This document shows, piece by piece, positions 55,209 through 64,000 of a stretch of DNA of 64,000 nt; the first letter of the stretch is position 1, and every line of letters starts with the position of its first letter. The DNA is taken from NCBI RefSeq assembly GCF_019969845.1, contig NZ_JAHXYR010000002.1, forward strand, positions 656,968-720,967, written 5' to 3'. The position numbers were made by a program, and so were the translations under genes. Under the pieces are notes generated by a model. It saw nothing but the letters and a program-made list of their open reading frames with translations, ran no database searches and was not told where the DNA came from. This DNA is from Sphingobacterium sp. GVS05A (GTDB lineage Bacteria; Bacteroidota; Bacteroidia; Sphingobacteriales; Sphingobacteriaceae).

Positions 55209-55859
55209 ATGAAAAAACAACTATGGTTATTGCTAAGCCTGTTGCTTCTCACATTGAGTCAACACAGCTATGCGCAAAATGATGCTGCAAAAGCATTACT
55301 CAACAAAGTAAGTCAAAAATATAATGGATATAAGACTATACAAGCCGGTTTCACCTTAGACATAAAACAAGCAAATGGAAGTTCACATTCAGATGCGGGC
55401 ACCTTGTATCTTGACAAGGCAAATAATAAATACCATATCAATACCAAAAATCAAATTCTAATTTCAGATTCCAAAACACAATGGAATATTATGAAAGCAG
55501 AAAAAGAAGTCGAGATATCCGAGGCGAGTAACTCAACGAATGAGATCAACCCGACAAATATTTTTTCATTCTATACGTCAGGCTTTAAATATGCACTAGC
55601 GGGTACGGAAAAAGTAAAAGGAATGAGTTTAAGTGTTGTGGAATTAACACCGATTGACAGCAAAAAGAACTATTCTAAAATCAAATTACGGGTCAACAAA
55701 ACGAATAATTTGATCTACGATACAGCTATTTTTGATAAGAGTGGTAATCGTTATACTTACACTTTGAATGCACAGGAAGGAAACAAGGCCATTACATCCA
55801 GCTTTTTTACCTTTAATAAAAGCAACTACAGCGGATTTGACATTGTCGACCTAAGATAA
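55209..55859 (+). CDS. lolA: Outer-membrane lipoprotein carrier protein LolA-like
   Basis: A 216-residue periplasmic protein with a signal peptide (about 1-22, ending SYAQN) and a LolA fold of antiparallel strands: YKTIQAGFTLDIKQ, GTLYLDKANNKYHI, TNIFSFYTSGFKYAL. LolA ferries lipoproteins from the inner membrane to the outer-membrane receptor LolB. The gene starts 1 nt after the ftsK stop, the common ftsK-lolA pairing of many bacteria. It ends before a bidirectional terminator. Confidence 0.92.
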   Translation: MKKQLWLLLSLLLLTLSQHSYAQNDAAKALLNKVSQKYNGYKTIQAGFTLDIKQANGSSHSDAGTLYLDKANNKYHINTKNQILISDSKTQWNIMKAEKEVEISEASNSTNEINPTNIFSFYTSGFKYALAGTEKVKGMSLSVVELTPIDSKKNYSKIKLRVNKTNNLIYDTAIFDKSGNRYTYTLNAQEGNKAITSSFFTFNKSNYSGFDIVDLR

Positions 55860-55906
55860 GATCTACCGTTCGGATAGATTGACTCTCCGGCCAAATAAGA
55901 CTAACA

Positions 55907-55940
55907 AAAAAAGGATTTCCAAATGGGAAATCCTTTTTTA
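55907..55940. terminator. Bidirectional terminator between lolA and the lytic transglycosylase
   Basis: GGATTTCC pairs with GGAAATCC across a 5-nt loop, with seven As before and six Ts after, serving both convergent genes. Confidence 0.9.
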
Positions 55941-55955
55941 TTTTGTTTGTTCTTT

Positions 55956-56768
55956 CTAGAGCATTTTAGGTTCTCTATCCAGCGTCTCTGTCTCTTTGTC
56001 CGCATAACGCGAATAACCGTGTTTCTGTGGATGTTCGATAATCTCCTTCATTGAAACCAATTTATACACGTAAGATCCAGTCTCATTGTTCAGCTTCAAA
56101 GCAAAATAATCATCCTTCTTCTGTCTTCTTATTGAACCTTTTAAACTACCATCACCAACATTGTATGCCGCGGCCACCAAAGTCCAATTACCAAATTGAG
56201 CATAAAGGTATTTTAAATAGCGTGCTGCCGCATGTGTGGATTTCACTAGATCTTTTCGATCATCAACAGCGCCATTGACCCTTAAGCCGTACAAACGAGC
56301 TGTTGCAGGCATAAATTGCCAATAACCACCCGCCCCTTTTGACGAAACGACAGCCTTACTCAGGCCACTTTCAACCAGTGGGATGTACTTAAAATCTTCG
56401 GGAATACCATGTGATTTCAGGATCTTGGCGATCATAGGCAAATAGGTCTCTGCCTTTTTATGCATATCATACGATCCTGTTTTTTTAAATGAAAATCTAC
56501 CGAAGAACCTGCGCAATTTGCTTTCCACTAATGGACGATCCATTGGTAATGAATCTTCAGCAAATGTCAATGAACTCAGGTAAGATTCAAAAGAATTGCT
56601 TTTTTCTTTTTTCTCTTCGTCGCCTCCATGATGAGTTGGAATTTCGACTAACTTCGCTGCTGCGATCTTATCGCTGTCAGAAGTGTTGTTGTGTGGGGTT
56701 GAGTATAATTTTGAAAGCAATAAAGCAAACAAAATCAAACTACTACATAATACTTTTTTTCTTATCAT
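55956..56768 (-). CDS. Lytic transglycosylase (SLT domain, MltD-like)
   Basis: A 270-residue exported protein with an N-terminal signal or anchor helix (about 4-22) and an SLT domain (about 95-245). The catalytic Glu is in YIPLVESGLSKAVVS. Flanking family motifs are GAGGYWQFMPATARLYGL, VDDRKDLVKSTHAAARYL and VAAAYNVGDG. It cleaves the glycan strands of peptidoglycan to 1,6-anhydro ends. LysM repeats of full-length MltD are absent. The signal has no clear lipobox, so it may be periplasmic or anchored. Confidence 0.92.
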   Translation of the reverse strand: MIRKKVLCSSLILFALLLSKLYSTPHNNTSDSDKIAAAKLVEIPTHHGGDEEKKEKSNSFESYLSSLTFAEDSLPMDRPLVESKLRRFFGRFSFKKTGSYDMHKKAETYLPMIAKILKSHGIPEDFKYIPLVESGLSKAVVSSKGAGGYWQFMPATARLYGLRVNGAVDDRKDLVKSTHAAARYLKYLYAQFGNWTLVAAAYNVGDGSLKGSIRRQKKDDYFALKLNNETGSYVYKLVSMKEIIEHPQKHGYSRYADKETETLDREPKML

Positions 56769-56979
56769 TCACTCCCTTAATGCTATCCTATCCACGAGTC
56801 AAATCGATCAAAAAATAGCTTGGTTCAAATTCAAGGGAACAAAGATAAACAGTATTTATTTAAAAAACAAATAGTTACGCTACAGCTATTTTAAAGGGCA
56901 TTTTTTCCACGTTCAAATTGTCCAAATGCAAGAAAAGACAAAAAGATAAGGATTTTTTCGCAAAACCCAAAATTATACC

Positions 56980-56987
56980 TAACTTTG
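56980..56987 (+). promoter_or_regulatory. -7 box (TAACTTTG) of the pseudouridine synthase
   Basis: TAACTTTG lies 24 nt before the ATG at 57012. The rest of the 243-bp gap is AT-rich, and no other feature was seen. Confidence 0.6.
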
Positions 56988-57011
56988 CAGTTCACATTTT
57001 AGCAAAACACA

Positions 57012-58661
57012 ATGCCATTCAGCAATAAAAGGAACAGTCGTGATGACAACTCCAGAAAGTCACGGGGCAACTCAGATAGCTTCAAATCTAGAGGCGATAA
57101 GAATAATAGTTTCGGTAAAAAATCGTCCTTTGGTTCAAAGGATCAATCTGAAAGAGGTTCTTTCAGAAAAGATGACAACCGCGAGAATAGATCATTTGGA
57201 TCTAATAAATACGCAGACAAACCATCCTTTAGAGGAGAAAACAACTCCTTCCGTTCAAAAGACAATGCAGACAAGCCTTTCAACAGAGGTGGCCGTTCAT
57301 TTGATAAAAATGATTCTTCTAGATCCTCTGACAAAAGAGATTCATTCAACAAATTTGATAAATCTGAGCGTTCTTTTGATAAAAAAGATAATTTCAAACG
57401 TTCTGACAGAAACGACTCTTCTCGATCTTTCGACAAAAGAGAAGGTTCATTCGATAAAAGAGATAACTTCAAGCGTTCCGATAGAAATGATTCTTCGAGA
57501 TCTTTCGACAGAAAAGAAGGTTCATTTGATAAAAGAGATAGTTTCAAACGCTCTGACAGAAATGATTCATCAAGATCTTTCGACAGAAAAGAAAGTTCAT
57601 TTGATAAAAGAGATAGTTTCAAACGTTCCGATAGAAATGATTCTTCGAGATCTTTCGACAGAAAAGATGGTTCATTTGATAAAAGAGATAGTTTCAAACG
57701 CTCCGACAGAAATGATTCACCAAGATCTTTTGACAAAAAAGAAGGCTCTTTTGATAAAAGAGATTCATACAAGCGTTTCGATAAGGATGACCGTTCCTCA
57801 AGCAATCGTAGCAGAAGCTTTGATAAACCATCTAACAGAAAATTCGATGGGGATAGAAGCAGAAACTTTGATGAAAACAAGAGTTTTGACGATAAACAAT
57901 ACACCAAACGTCCTAAGAAGAAAGCCGAAACGTCAGCAGAAGATGACGGCTTAATACGTTTAAACCGTTATATTGCCAATGCAGGTATTTGCTCAAGACG
58001 TAAAGCAGACGAATTAATCGCTGCAGGGGTAATATGGGTAAATGGTGAGGCTGTTACTGAATTAGGTACCAAAGTTGATCCAGCTACAGACGAAATCCGT
58101 TACAACAACGAGCGTTTAAAGCGTGAGAAAATGGTTTATGTTTTACTCAATAAACCAAAAGACTACATTACAACGACAGATGATCCTCAGGAACGTCATA
58201 CCGTAATGGAACTTGTATCCAAAGCAACCAAAGAACGCATCTATCCAGTTGGTCGTCTTGACAGAAATACAACCGGATTACTTTTGATGACAAACGATGG
58301 TAACCTTGCGGAAAAACTTTCCCACCCCCGTAATAGCATCAGCAAAATATACAATATAGAACTTAACAAGAGTCTTACTCAAGGAGATTTCAACAAGATT
58401 AATTTTGGTATTGAATTAGAAGACGGCGTAATCAAACCGGATGATTTAAGCTATGTACAAGGCGGTTCTAAAAGAGAGATAGGAATTCAGATCCACTCTG
58501 GCAAAAATCGTATCGTACGCCGTATTTTCGAGTCTCTTGGTTATGAAGTTGTGAAGTTAGATCGTGTTGTATATGCTAACTTGACAAAAAAGGATTTGCC
58601 GCGTGGACGTTGGAGATATTTAGAAGAAAGAGAAATTGTTCAATTGAAACATTTGATCTAA
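57012..58661 (+). CDS. RluB/RsuA-family pseudouridine synthase with repeat-rich N-terminus
   Basis: A 549-residue protein. About residues 1-310 are an extreme low-complexity region rich in Ser, Arg, Asp, Lys and Phe, with a 25-residue unit repeated in tandem from residue 120. Then come an S4 RNA-binding domain (about 312-362, RLNRYIANAGICSRRKADEL) and a catalytic domain with the active Asp417 in GRLDRNTTGLLLMTNDG and RIVRRIFESLGYEVVKLDR near the end. RluB makes pseudouridine 2605 in 23S rRNA. Bacteroidota members commonly carry charged N-terminal tails, but this one is unusually long and regular. The tail probably promotes RNA binding or condensate-like behaviour. Confidence 0.93.
   Translation: MPFSNKRNSRDDNSRKSRGNSDSFKSRGDKNNSFGKKSSFGSKDQSERGSFRKDDNRENRSFGSNKYADKPSFRGENNSFRSKDNADKPFNRGGRSFDKNDSSRSSDKRDSFNKFDKSERSFDKKDNFKRSDRNDSSRSFDKREGSFDKRDNFKRSDRNDSSRSFDRKEGSFDKRDSFKRSDRNDSSRSFDRKESSFDKRDSFKRSDRNDSSRSFDRKDGSFDKRDSFKRSDRNDSPRSFDKKEGSFDKRDSYKRFDKDDRSSSNRSRSFDKPSNRKFDGDRSRNFDENKSFDDKQYTKRPKKKAETSAEDDGLIRLNRYIANAGICSRRKADELIAAGVIWVNGEAVTELGTKVDPATDEIRYNNERLKREKMVYVLLNKPKDYITTTDDPQERHTVMELVSKATKERIYPVGRLDRNTTGLLLMTNDGNLAEKLSHPRNSISKIYNIELNKSLTQGDFNKINFGIELEDGVIKPDDLSYVQGGSKREIGIQIHSGKNRIVRRIFESLGYEVVKLDRVVYANLTKKDLPRGRWRYLEEREIVQLKHLI
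57369..57785 (+). repeat. 75-bp tandem repeats coding for 25-residue units
   Basis: Five full 75-bp units begin at 57369, 57444, 57519, 57594 and 57669, with a partial sixth to about 57785. Each codes for a variant of SFDKRDSFKRSDRNDSSRS with a short DRKEG-like linker. The period is an exact multiple of three, so copy number can change without a frameshift. Confidence 0.9.
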
Positions 58662-58682
58662 TCAAATTTCATTTGAGAAATA

Positions 58683-58720
58683 AAATAAAGGACGGTCATT
58701 CAGTTAACCGTCCTTTATTT
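58683..58720 (+). terminator. Terminator after the pseudouridine synthase
   Basis: AAATAAAGGACGGT pairs with ACCGTCCTTTATTT across a 10-nt loop, 22 bp after the stop. It ends 2 bp before the next promoter box. Confidence 0.85.
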
Positions 58721-58722
58721 TT

Positions 58723-58730
58723 TATATTTG
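58723..58730 (+). promoter_or_regulatory. -7 box (TATATTTG) of the MazG-like gene
   Basis: TATATTTG lies 36 nt before the ATG at 58767 and immediately follows the previous terminator. Confidence 0.55.
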
Positions 58731-58766
58731 CACCTGAGATAAGAAGAGTATAAAAAATAAAAGAAT

Positions 58767-59234
58767 ATGACTGATCCAAAAACACTTTCATCTGTAGCGG
58801 AATTCCATAAAACATTCCAACATCCGATCCTGGATACACCAACAATTCCTTCTGAACAAAGATGCGCACTACGGGTTTCGTTGATAGCTGAGGAATTAAA
58901 AGAGCTTGAAGAAGCTATCCAAGATAAAGATCTTGTGGAAATTGCAGATGCCCTATGTGACATTCAATACGTCCTCGCTGGAGCAGTTCTTGAATTTGGC
59001 TTAAAAGATAAATTTTCAGCACTTTTTGATGAAGTACAACGTTCAAATATGAGTAAGGCTTGCAATGACGAAGCAGAGGCTGTCGCTACTCAAGAGCATT
59101 ACAAACTTAAAGGAGTAGAATCTTACTATAAAGAAGTTGATGGAAAATTTTTAGTTTTTAGAACAGCTGACAACAAAACACTCAAGTCTGTTAATTATTC
59201 TCCAGCAGATCTGAAATCCATTGTCGAAGGATAA
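58767..59234 (+). CDS. MazG-like/PRA-PH family nucleoside triphosphate pyrophosphohydrolase
   Basis: A 155-residue protein with the all-alpha NTP pyrophosphohydrolase fold. RVSLIAEELKELEEAI holds the EExxE metal-binding motif, and VEIADALCDIQYVLAG holds the ExxD second motif. The N-terminal VAEFHKTFQHP is typical of a phage- and bacteria-wide subgroup related to phosphoribosyl-ATP pyrophosphohydrolase. It probably hydrolyses (d)NTPs to monophosphates for pool cleaning. Histidine genes are not adjacent, so a HisE role is unlikely. Confidence 0.88.
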   Translation: MTDPKTLSSVAEFHKTFQHPILDTPTIPSEQRCALRVSLIAEELKELEEAIQDKDLVEIADALCDIQYVLAGAVLEFGLKDKFSALFDEVQRSNMSKACNDEAEAVATQEHYKLKGVESYYKEVDGKFLVFRTADNKTLKSVNYSPADLKSIVEG

Positions 59235-59250
59235 TTTAACTTACAGTATA

Positions 59251-59299
59251 CCATAAAATAAATAGGGCTTCCGTTTTGGAAGCCCTATTTATTTTATGG
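59251..59299. terminator. 22-bp hairpin terminator between the MazG-like gene and the radical SAM gene
   Basis: 59251-59272 pairs perfectly with 59278-59299 across a 5-nt loop, 17 bp after the MazG-like gene's stop. The convergent radical SAM gene ends 75 bp further on. Confidence 0.88.
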
Positions 59300-59373
59300 T
59301 TGACCAATTCGATTCTTCTTATTGAATTGGTTATATGAATTATCTCTTTTGCAATCGTAAGTCTATAATAAAA

Positions 59374-60315
59374 TTAAAAGAGACTACCTTGTACGACTTT
59401 CCGAGCTTCCAGACCTTTGTCAATATAAGTCTGGATACCAGACTTGGGTAAACCCCAATTTGGTGCGATCAACAATTCCTTATCGGCAATACCGAAAATA
59501 CGTTGGATAATCAAATCAGGGCGTAGACGTGGTATAAATTTCGACAGGAAGTCCGTATAGCCTTCCATAGAGAACAATTCAAAAGGTTCACGCTTATATT
59601 TTACACCCATAATAGAGCCTTCTACAATATGCAAATGGTGCAATTTAACGAACTTAATCTGTGGAAACCGATTAATCTCGTCAGCGTATTTTAACATCAT
59701 CTCCTCCGTCTCCCATGGAAATCCGAAAATAGTATGCACACAAAGCTCTAAAGGTGTATCCTTTAACATATCCATAGCCTTAATGAATTCATCGTGCGAG
59801 CAACCTCTATTGATCCTTTCCAAGGTATCATTAAAAATCGATTCCATTCCCATTTCCAAATCTACATCATAGCGATCGGTATAAGATTCCAACAAAGCAA
59901 TTTTCTCAAAGTCCAAACAATCGGGGCGTGTACCCACAGAAAGACCTAGTGTATTTTCAGGATCGATGCTTAACGCCTCGTCATACATCATTTTCAGCAA
60001 ATGTGTTGGTGCGTACGTATTGGTATTGGGTTGGAAGTAAATAATAAATTTTTCTGCACCATAGCTGTTACGTGCGCGTTCAATCCCTGACTCCACCTGC
60101 TCACGTATAGAAGGAATTTTTCGCGCCGTATCGGGCGTAAAAGAATCTACATTACAGTAAGTACACCCACCATAGCCTTTGCTGCCATCTCTATTAGGAC
60201 AGGTGAAATTGCCATCGACAATCACTTTAAATACTTTCTGCCCGTTATATTTTTGCTTCAAATAAGCGCCGTAATGATTATACGGCTTAATTCCGTTATC
60301 CAATAATGTACCCAT
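59374..60315 (-). CDS. TIGR01212-family radical SAM protein (YhcC-like)
   Basis: A 313-residue radical SAM protein. The cluster-binding cysteines are in CPNRDGSKGYGGCTYC, a spacing special to the YhcC family rather than the standard CxxxCxxC. FQPNTNTYAP, GTRPDCLD, ELGMESxxxxTLxxINRGH-like LEMGMESIFNDTLERINRGC and HTIFGFPWET are also family features. The biochemical role of the family is not settled. A -7 box ends 7 nt before the ATG. It is a single gene just upstream of the rRNA operon's end. Confidence 0.92.
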   Translation of the reverse strand: MGTLLDNGIKPYNHYGAYLKQKYNGQKVFKVIVDGNFTCPNRDGSKGYGGCTYCNVDSFTPDTARKIPSIREQVESGIERARNSYGAEKFIIYFQPNTNTYAPTHLLKMMYDEALSIDPENTLGLSVGTRPDCLDFEKIALLESYTDRYDVDLEMGMESIFNDTLERINRGCSHDEFIKAMDMLKDTPLELCVHTIFGFPWETEEMMLKYADEINRFPQIKFVKLHHLHIVEGSIMGVKYKREPFELFSMEGYTDFLSKFIPRLRPDLIIQRIFGIADKELLIAPNWGLPKSGIQTYIDKGLEARKVVQGSLF

Positions 60316-60322
60316 TGCGCCG

Positions 60323-60330
60323 CAAAGTTA
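60323..60330 (-). promoter_or_regulatory. -7 box (TAACTTTG) of the radical SAM gene
   Basis: TAACTTTG on the minus strand ends 7 nt before the ATG at 60315, so the leader should be 3 nt or less. Confidence 0.6.
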
Positions 60331-60456
60331 CTCAATAAAAACCATAAATAGATTATTACTCAGGAACAAAGCACTATAACATCGTCCATTCTTCTGTCAT
60401 TTTCCTCTTGGCGGCACCATTGCTCTTCGGAATCTTTTGGGAAGTATGTAAAAGCA

Positions 60457-60489
60457 AGAAGCCCTTGACTGTTTCCAGCAAGGGCTTCT
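60457..60489 (-). terminator. rRNA operon terminator
   Basis: An 11-bp stem (AGAAGCCCTTG and its complement, 11-nt loop) lies just past the 5S gene and is followed on the minus strand by TGCTTTTAC. A short T run (60494-60500) also follows the 5S directly. Confidence 0.8.
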
Positions 60490-60498
60490 GTGTAAAAA

Positions 60499-60607
60499 AA
60501 GGCACCGACCTACTCTCCCACCTGTTACGGCAATACCATCGGCTCTGGCGGGCTTGACTGCTCTGTTCGGAATGGGAAGAGGTAGACACCGCCGATATAG
60601 GCACCTA
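60499..60607 (-). rRNA. rrf: 5S ribosomal RNA
   Basis: About 109 nt on the minus strand. The ends (GGTGCC near both termini) can pair with G:U wobbles to form helix I. The internal CCCATTCCGAACAGAG block and TGGGAGAGTAGGTCGGTG are typical 5S sequences. It follows the 23S by about 160 nt and is the last gene of the operon. The exact ends are estimated to within a few bases. Confidence 0.93.
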
Positions 60608-60764
60608 AAGATCTTTTATAGTATCAGGTATTTGGATATGAGTATTTAGATTCCTTTTCTAGGAAAATACCCATCAAATAGCTCAAACTATATTGACATA
60701 TATATTGAAAGAGGTTCCTTTCTTTTGTTTCAAAAATTAAAGAGGAAGACAACAGTGTGTCTCT

Positions 60765-63648
<2,884 letters not shown>

Positions 63649-63925
63649 CACCGGCATAGCCTTTTGCTACTATGCGGCTGCTTTTGATATATATACTAAT
63701 ATGCTAGGTGCGGGATCGTTCGGCCTGGACCGTGGGTCTCTCCCTTACTTCAAACACATATCAGTATTGTCTCTATACTGTTGTCTTCTCTTGTAATTTT
63801 TTTTCTCTTTCAATATGTCAAAGAACTCTTTGGTAGTACTGGGTATCGGGTATCGGGTATTGGGTAAATTTATGTCGCCATAAAATCATCACAATTCTCA
63901 ATACTAATATCGCAATACTAGCTCG
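63649..63925 (-). other. Spacer between tRNA-Ala and 23S rRNA
   Basis: A 277-bp transcribed spacer. The part next to 23S contains CCGGCATAGCC and a facing GGCTATGCC-like stretch that may form part of the processing stem. Its distal 90 bp hold the heptad repeat element at 63834-63920. No additional tRNA was seen between tRNA-Ala and 23S. Confidence 0.7.
63834..63920. repeat. Heptad-bearing palindromic repeat in the rRNA spacer
   Basis: TAGTACT is followed by GGGTATC twice, GGGTATT and GGGTA (63841-63865). After a spacer, CTCAATACTAATATCGCAAT and ACTA (63897-63920) form the facing arm. The arm sequences resemble those at 19854-19907. Confidence 0.6.
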
Positions 63926-63999
63926 TGGAGAATAACGGATTCGAACCGTTGACCCCCTGCGTGCAAGGCAGGTGCTCTAGCCAGCTGAGCTAATTCCCC
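63926..63999 (-). tRNA. tRNA-Ala (anticodon TGC)
   Basis: A 74-nt tRNA on the minus strand. The acceptor stem GGGGAAT pairs with ATTCTCC (one G:U pair). The D arm is GCTCAGCTGGCTAGAGC, the anticodon loop is CTTGCAC with anticodon TGC, and the T arm contains GGTTCGAATCC. The 3' CCA is not encoded. It belongs to the 16S-(tRNA-Ile)-tRNA-Ala-23S-5S operon. Confidence 0.95.
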
Positions 64000-64000
64000 T

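Noticed and set aside
57369..57785. Possible CRISPR array
   Set aside because: The units are contiguous 75-bp in-frame repeats without unique spacers, and no cas gene is near.
57143..57907. Long antisense open frame (254 aa) opposite the repeat region
   Set aside because: It is an antisense shadow caused by codon bias of the Ser/Arg/Asp repeats, rich in Leu and Ser, with no independent support.
57040..57954. Long open frame (304 aa) overlapping the pseudouridine synthase
   Set aside because: It is a shifted-frame reading of the 75-bp repeats and charged tail. Its repetitive sequence mirrors the true frame and it has no promoter or family features.
60374..60604. 76-aa frame on the minus strand
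   Set aside because: It overlaps the 5S gene and the rRNA terminator and has no protein-like features.

Overview
This window comes from a Bacteroidota chromosome, most likely Sphingobacterium or a close relative in the Sphingobacteriaceae. The evidence is a SusC/SusD pair with an ECF sigma/FecR regulator, a T9SS type A sorting domain, the long form of IspG, a two-part LysO, an ATP synthase operon without beta and epsilon genes, almost no Shine-Dalgarno sites, and many copies of the Bacteroidota -7 promoter box TAnnTTTG. No phage, insertion sequence, CRISPR array or plasmid gene was seen. Most of the window is core chromosome with two accessory-looking regions.

Layout. 1-97 is the start of hemJ, running off the left edge. 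300-9744 is a polysaccharide-utilisation-like locus on the minus strand: ECF sigma factor, FecR anti-sigma factor, SusC with an STN signalling domain, SusD, a two-gene LysO and a GH63-type glycosidase lipoprotein. 10025-13163 holds hemE, a TPR membrane protein and an RprXY-like two-component system. 13282-18852 holds a HAD nucleotidase, a DUF1080 protein, an outer-membrane beta-barrel receptor, clpS and fabH. 18928-24749 is the F1Fo ATP synthase operon (atpZ, a small membrane protein, then B, E, F, H, A, G), followed by a Pif1-like helicase and a cupin.

27988-33232 is the most novel part. Three plus-strand genes encode a proline-rich coiled-coil protein, a membrane coiled-coil protein and a membrane-anchored Ppx/GppA-like protein. 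They converge on a minus-strand pair encoding a double zinc-ribbon membrane protein and an SPFH-GYF protein. The last pair resembles YdjG/YdjI, partners of PspA in Bacillus. The motif TPPPIP occurs in both the coiled-coil protein and the SPFH-GYF protein, which may link the two operons in one envelope-stress or membrane-scaffold system.

33399-59234 is mainly housekeeping: parE, purU, an unassigned 592-residue flavoenzyme-like protein, a SAM methyltransferase, MlaEF-like transporter genes, a LiaF/toastrack membrane protein, ispG, a stand-alone T9SS-tail protein, kup, rlmF, an amino-acid permease, an ACP phosphodiesterase-like gene, tyrS, a GNAT acetyltransferase, ftsK-lolA, a lytic transglycosylase, a pseudouridine synthase with a repeat-rich N-terminus, and a MazG-like pyrophosphohydrolase. 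A YhcC-type radical SAM gene follows. The right end is an rRNA operon on the minus strand (tRNA-Ala, 23S, 5S), with 16S beyond the window.

Most convergent gene pairs are separated by strong, often bidirectional, hairpin terminators. Several genes have their -7 box only 3 to 8 nt from the start codon, which implies leaderless or nearly leaderless mRNAs and corrects several start sites.
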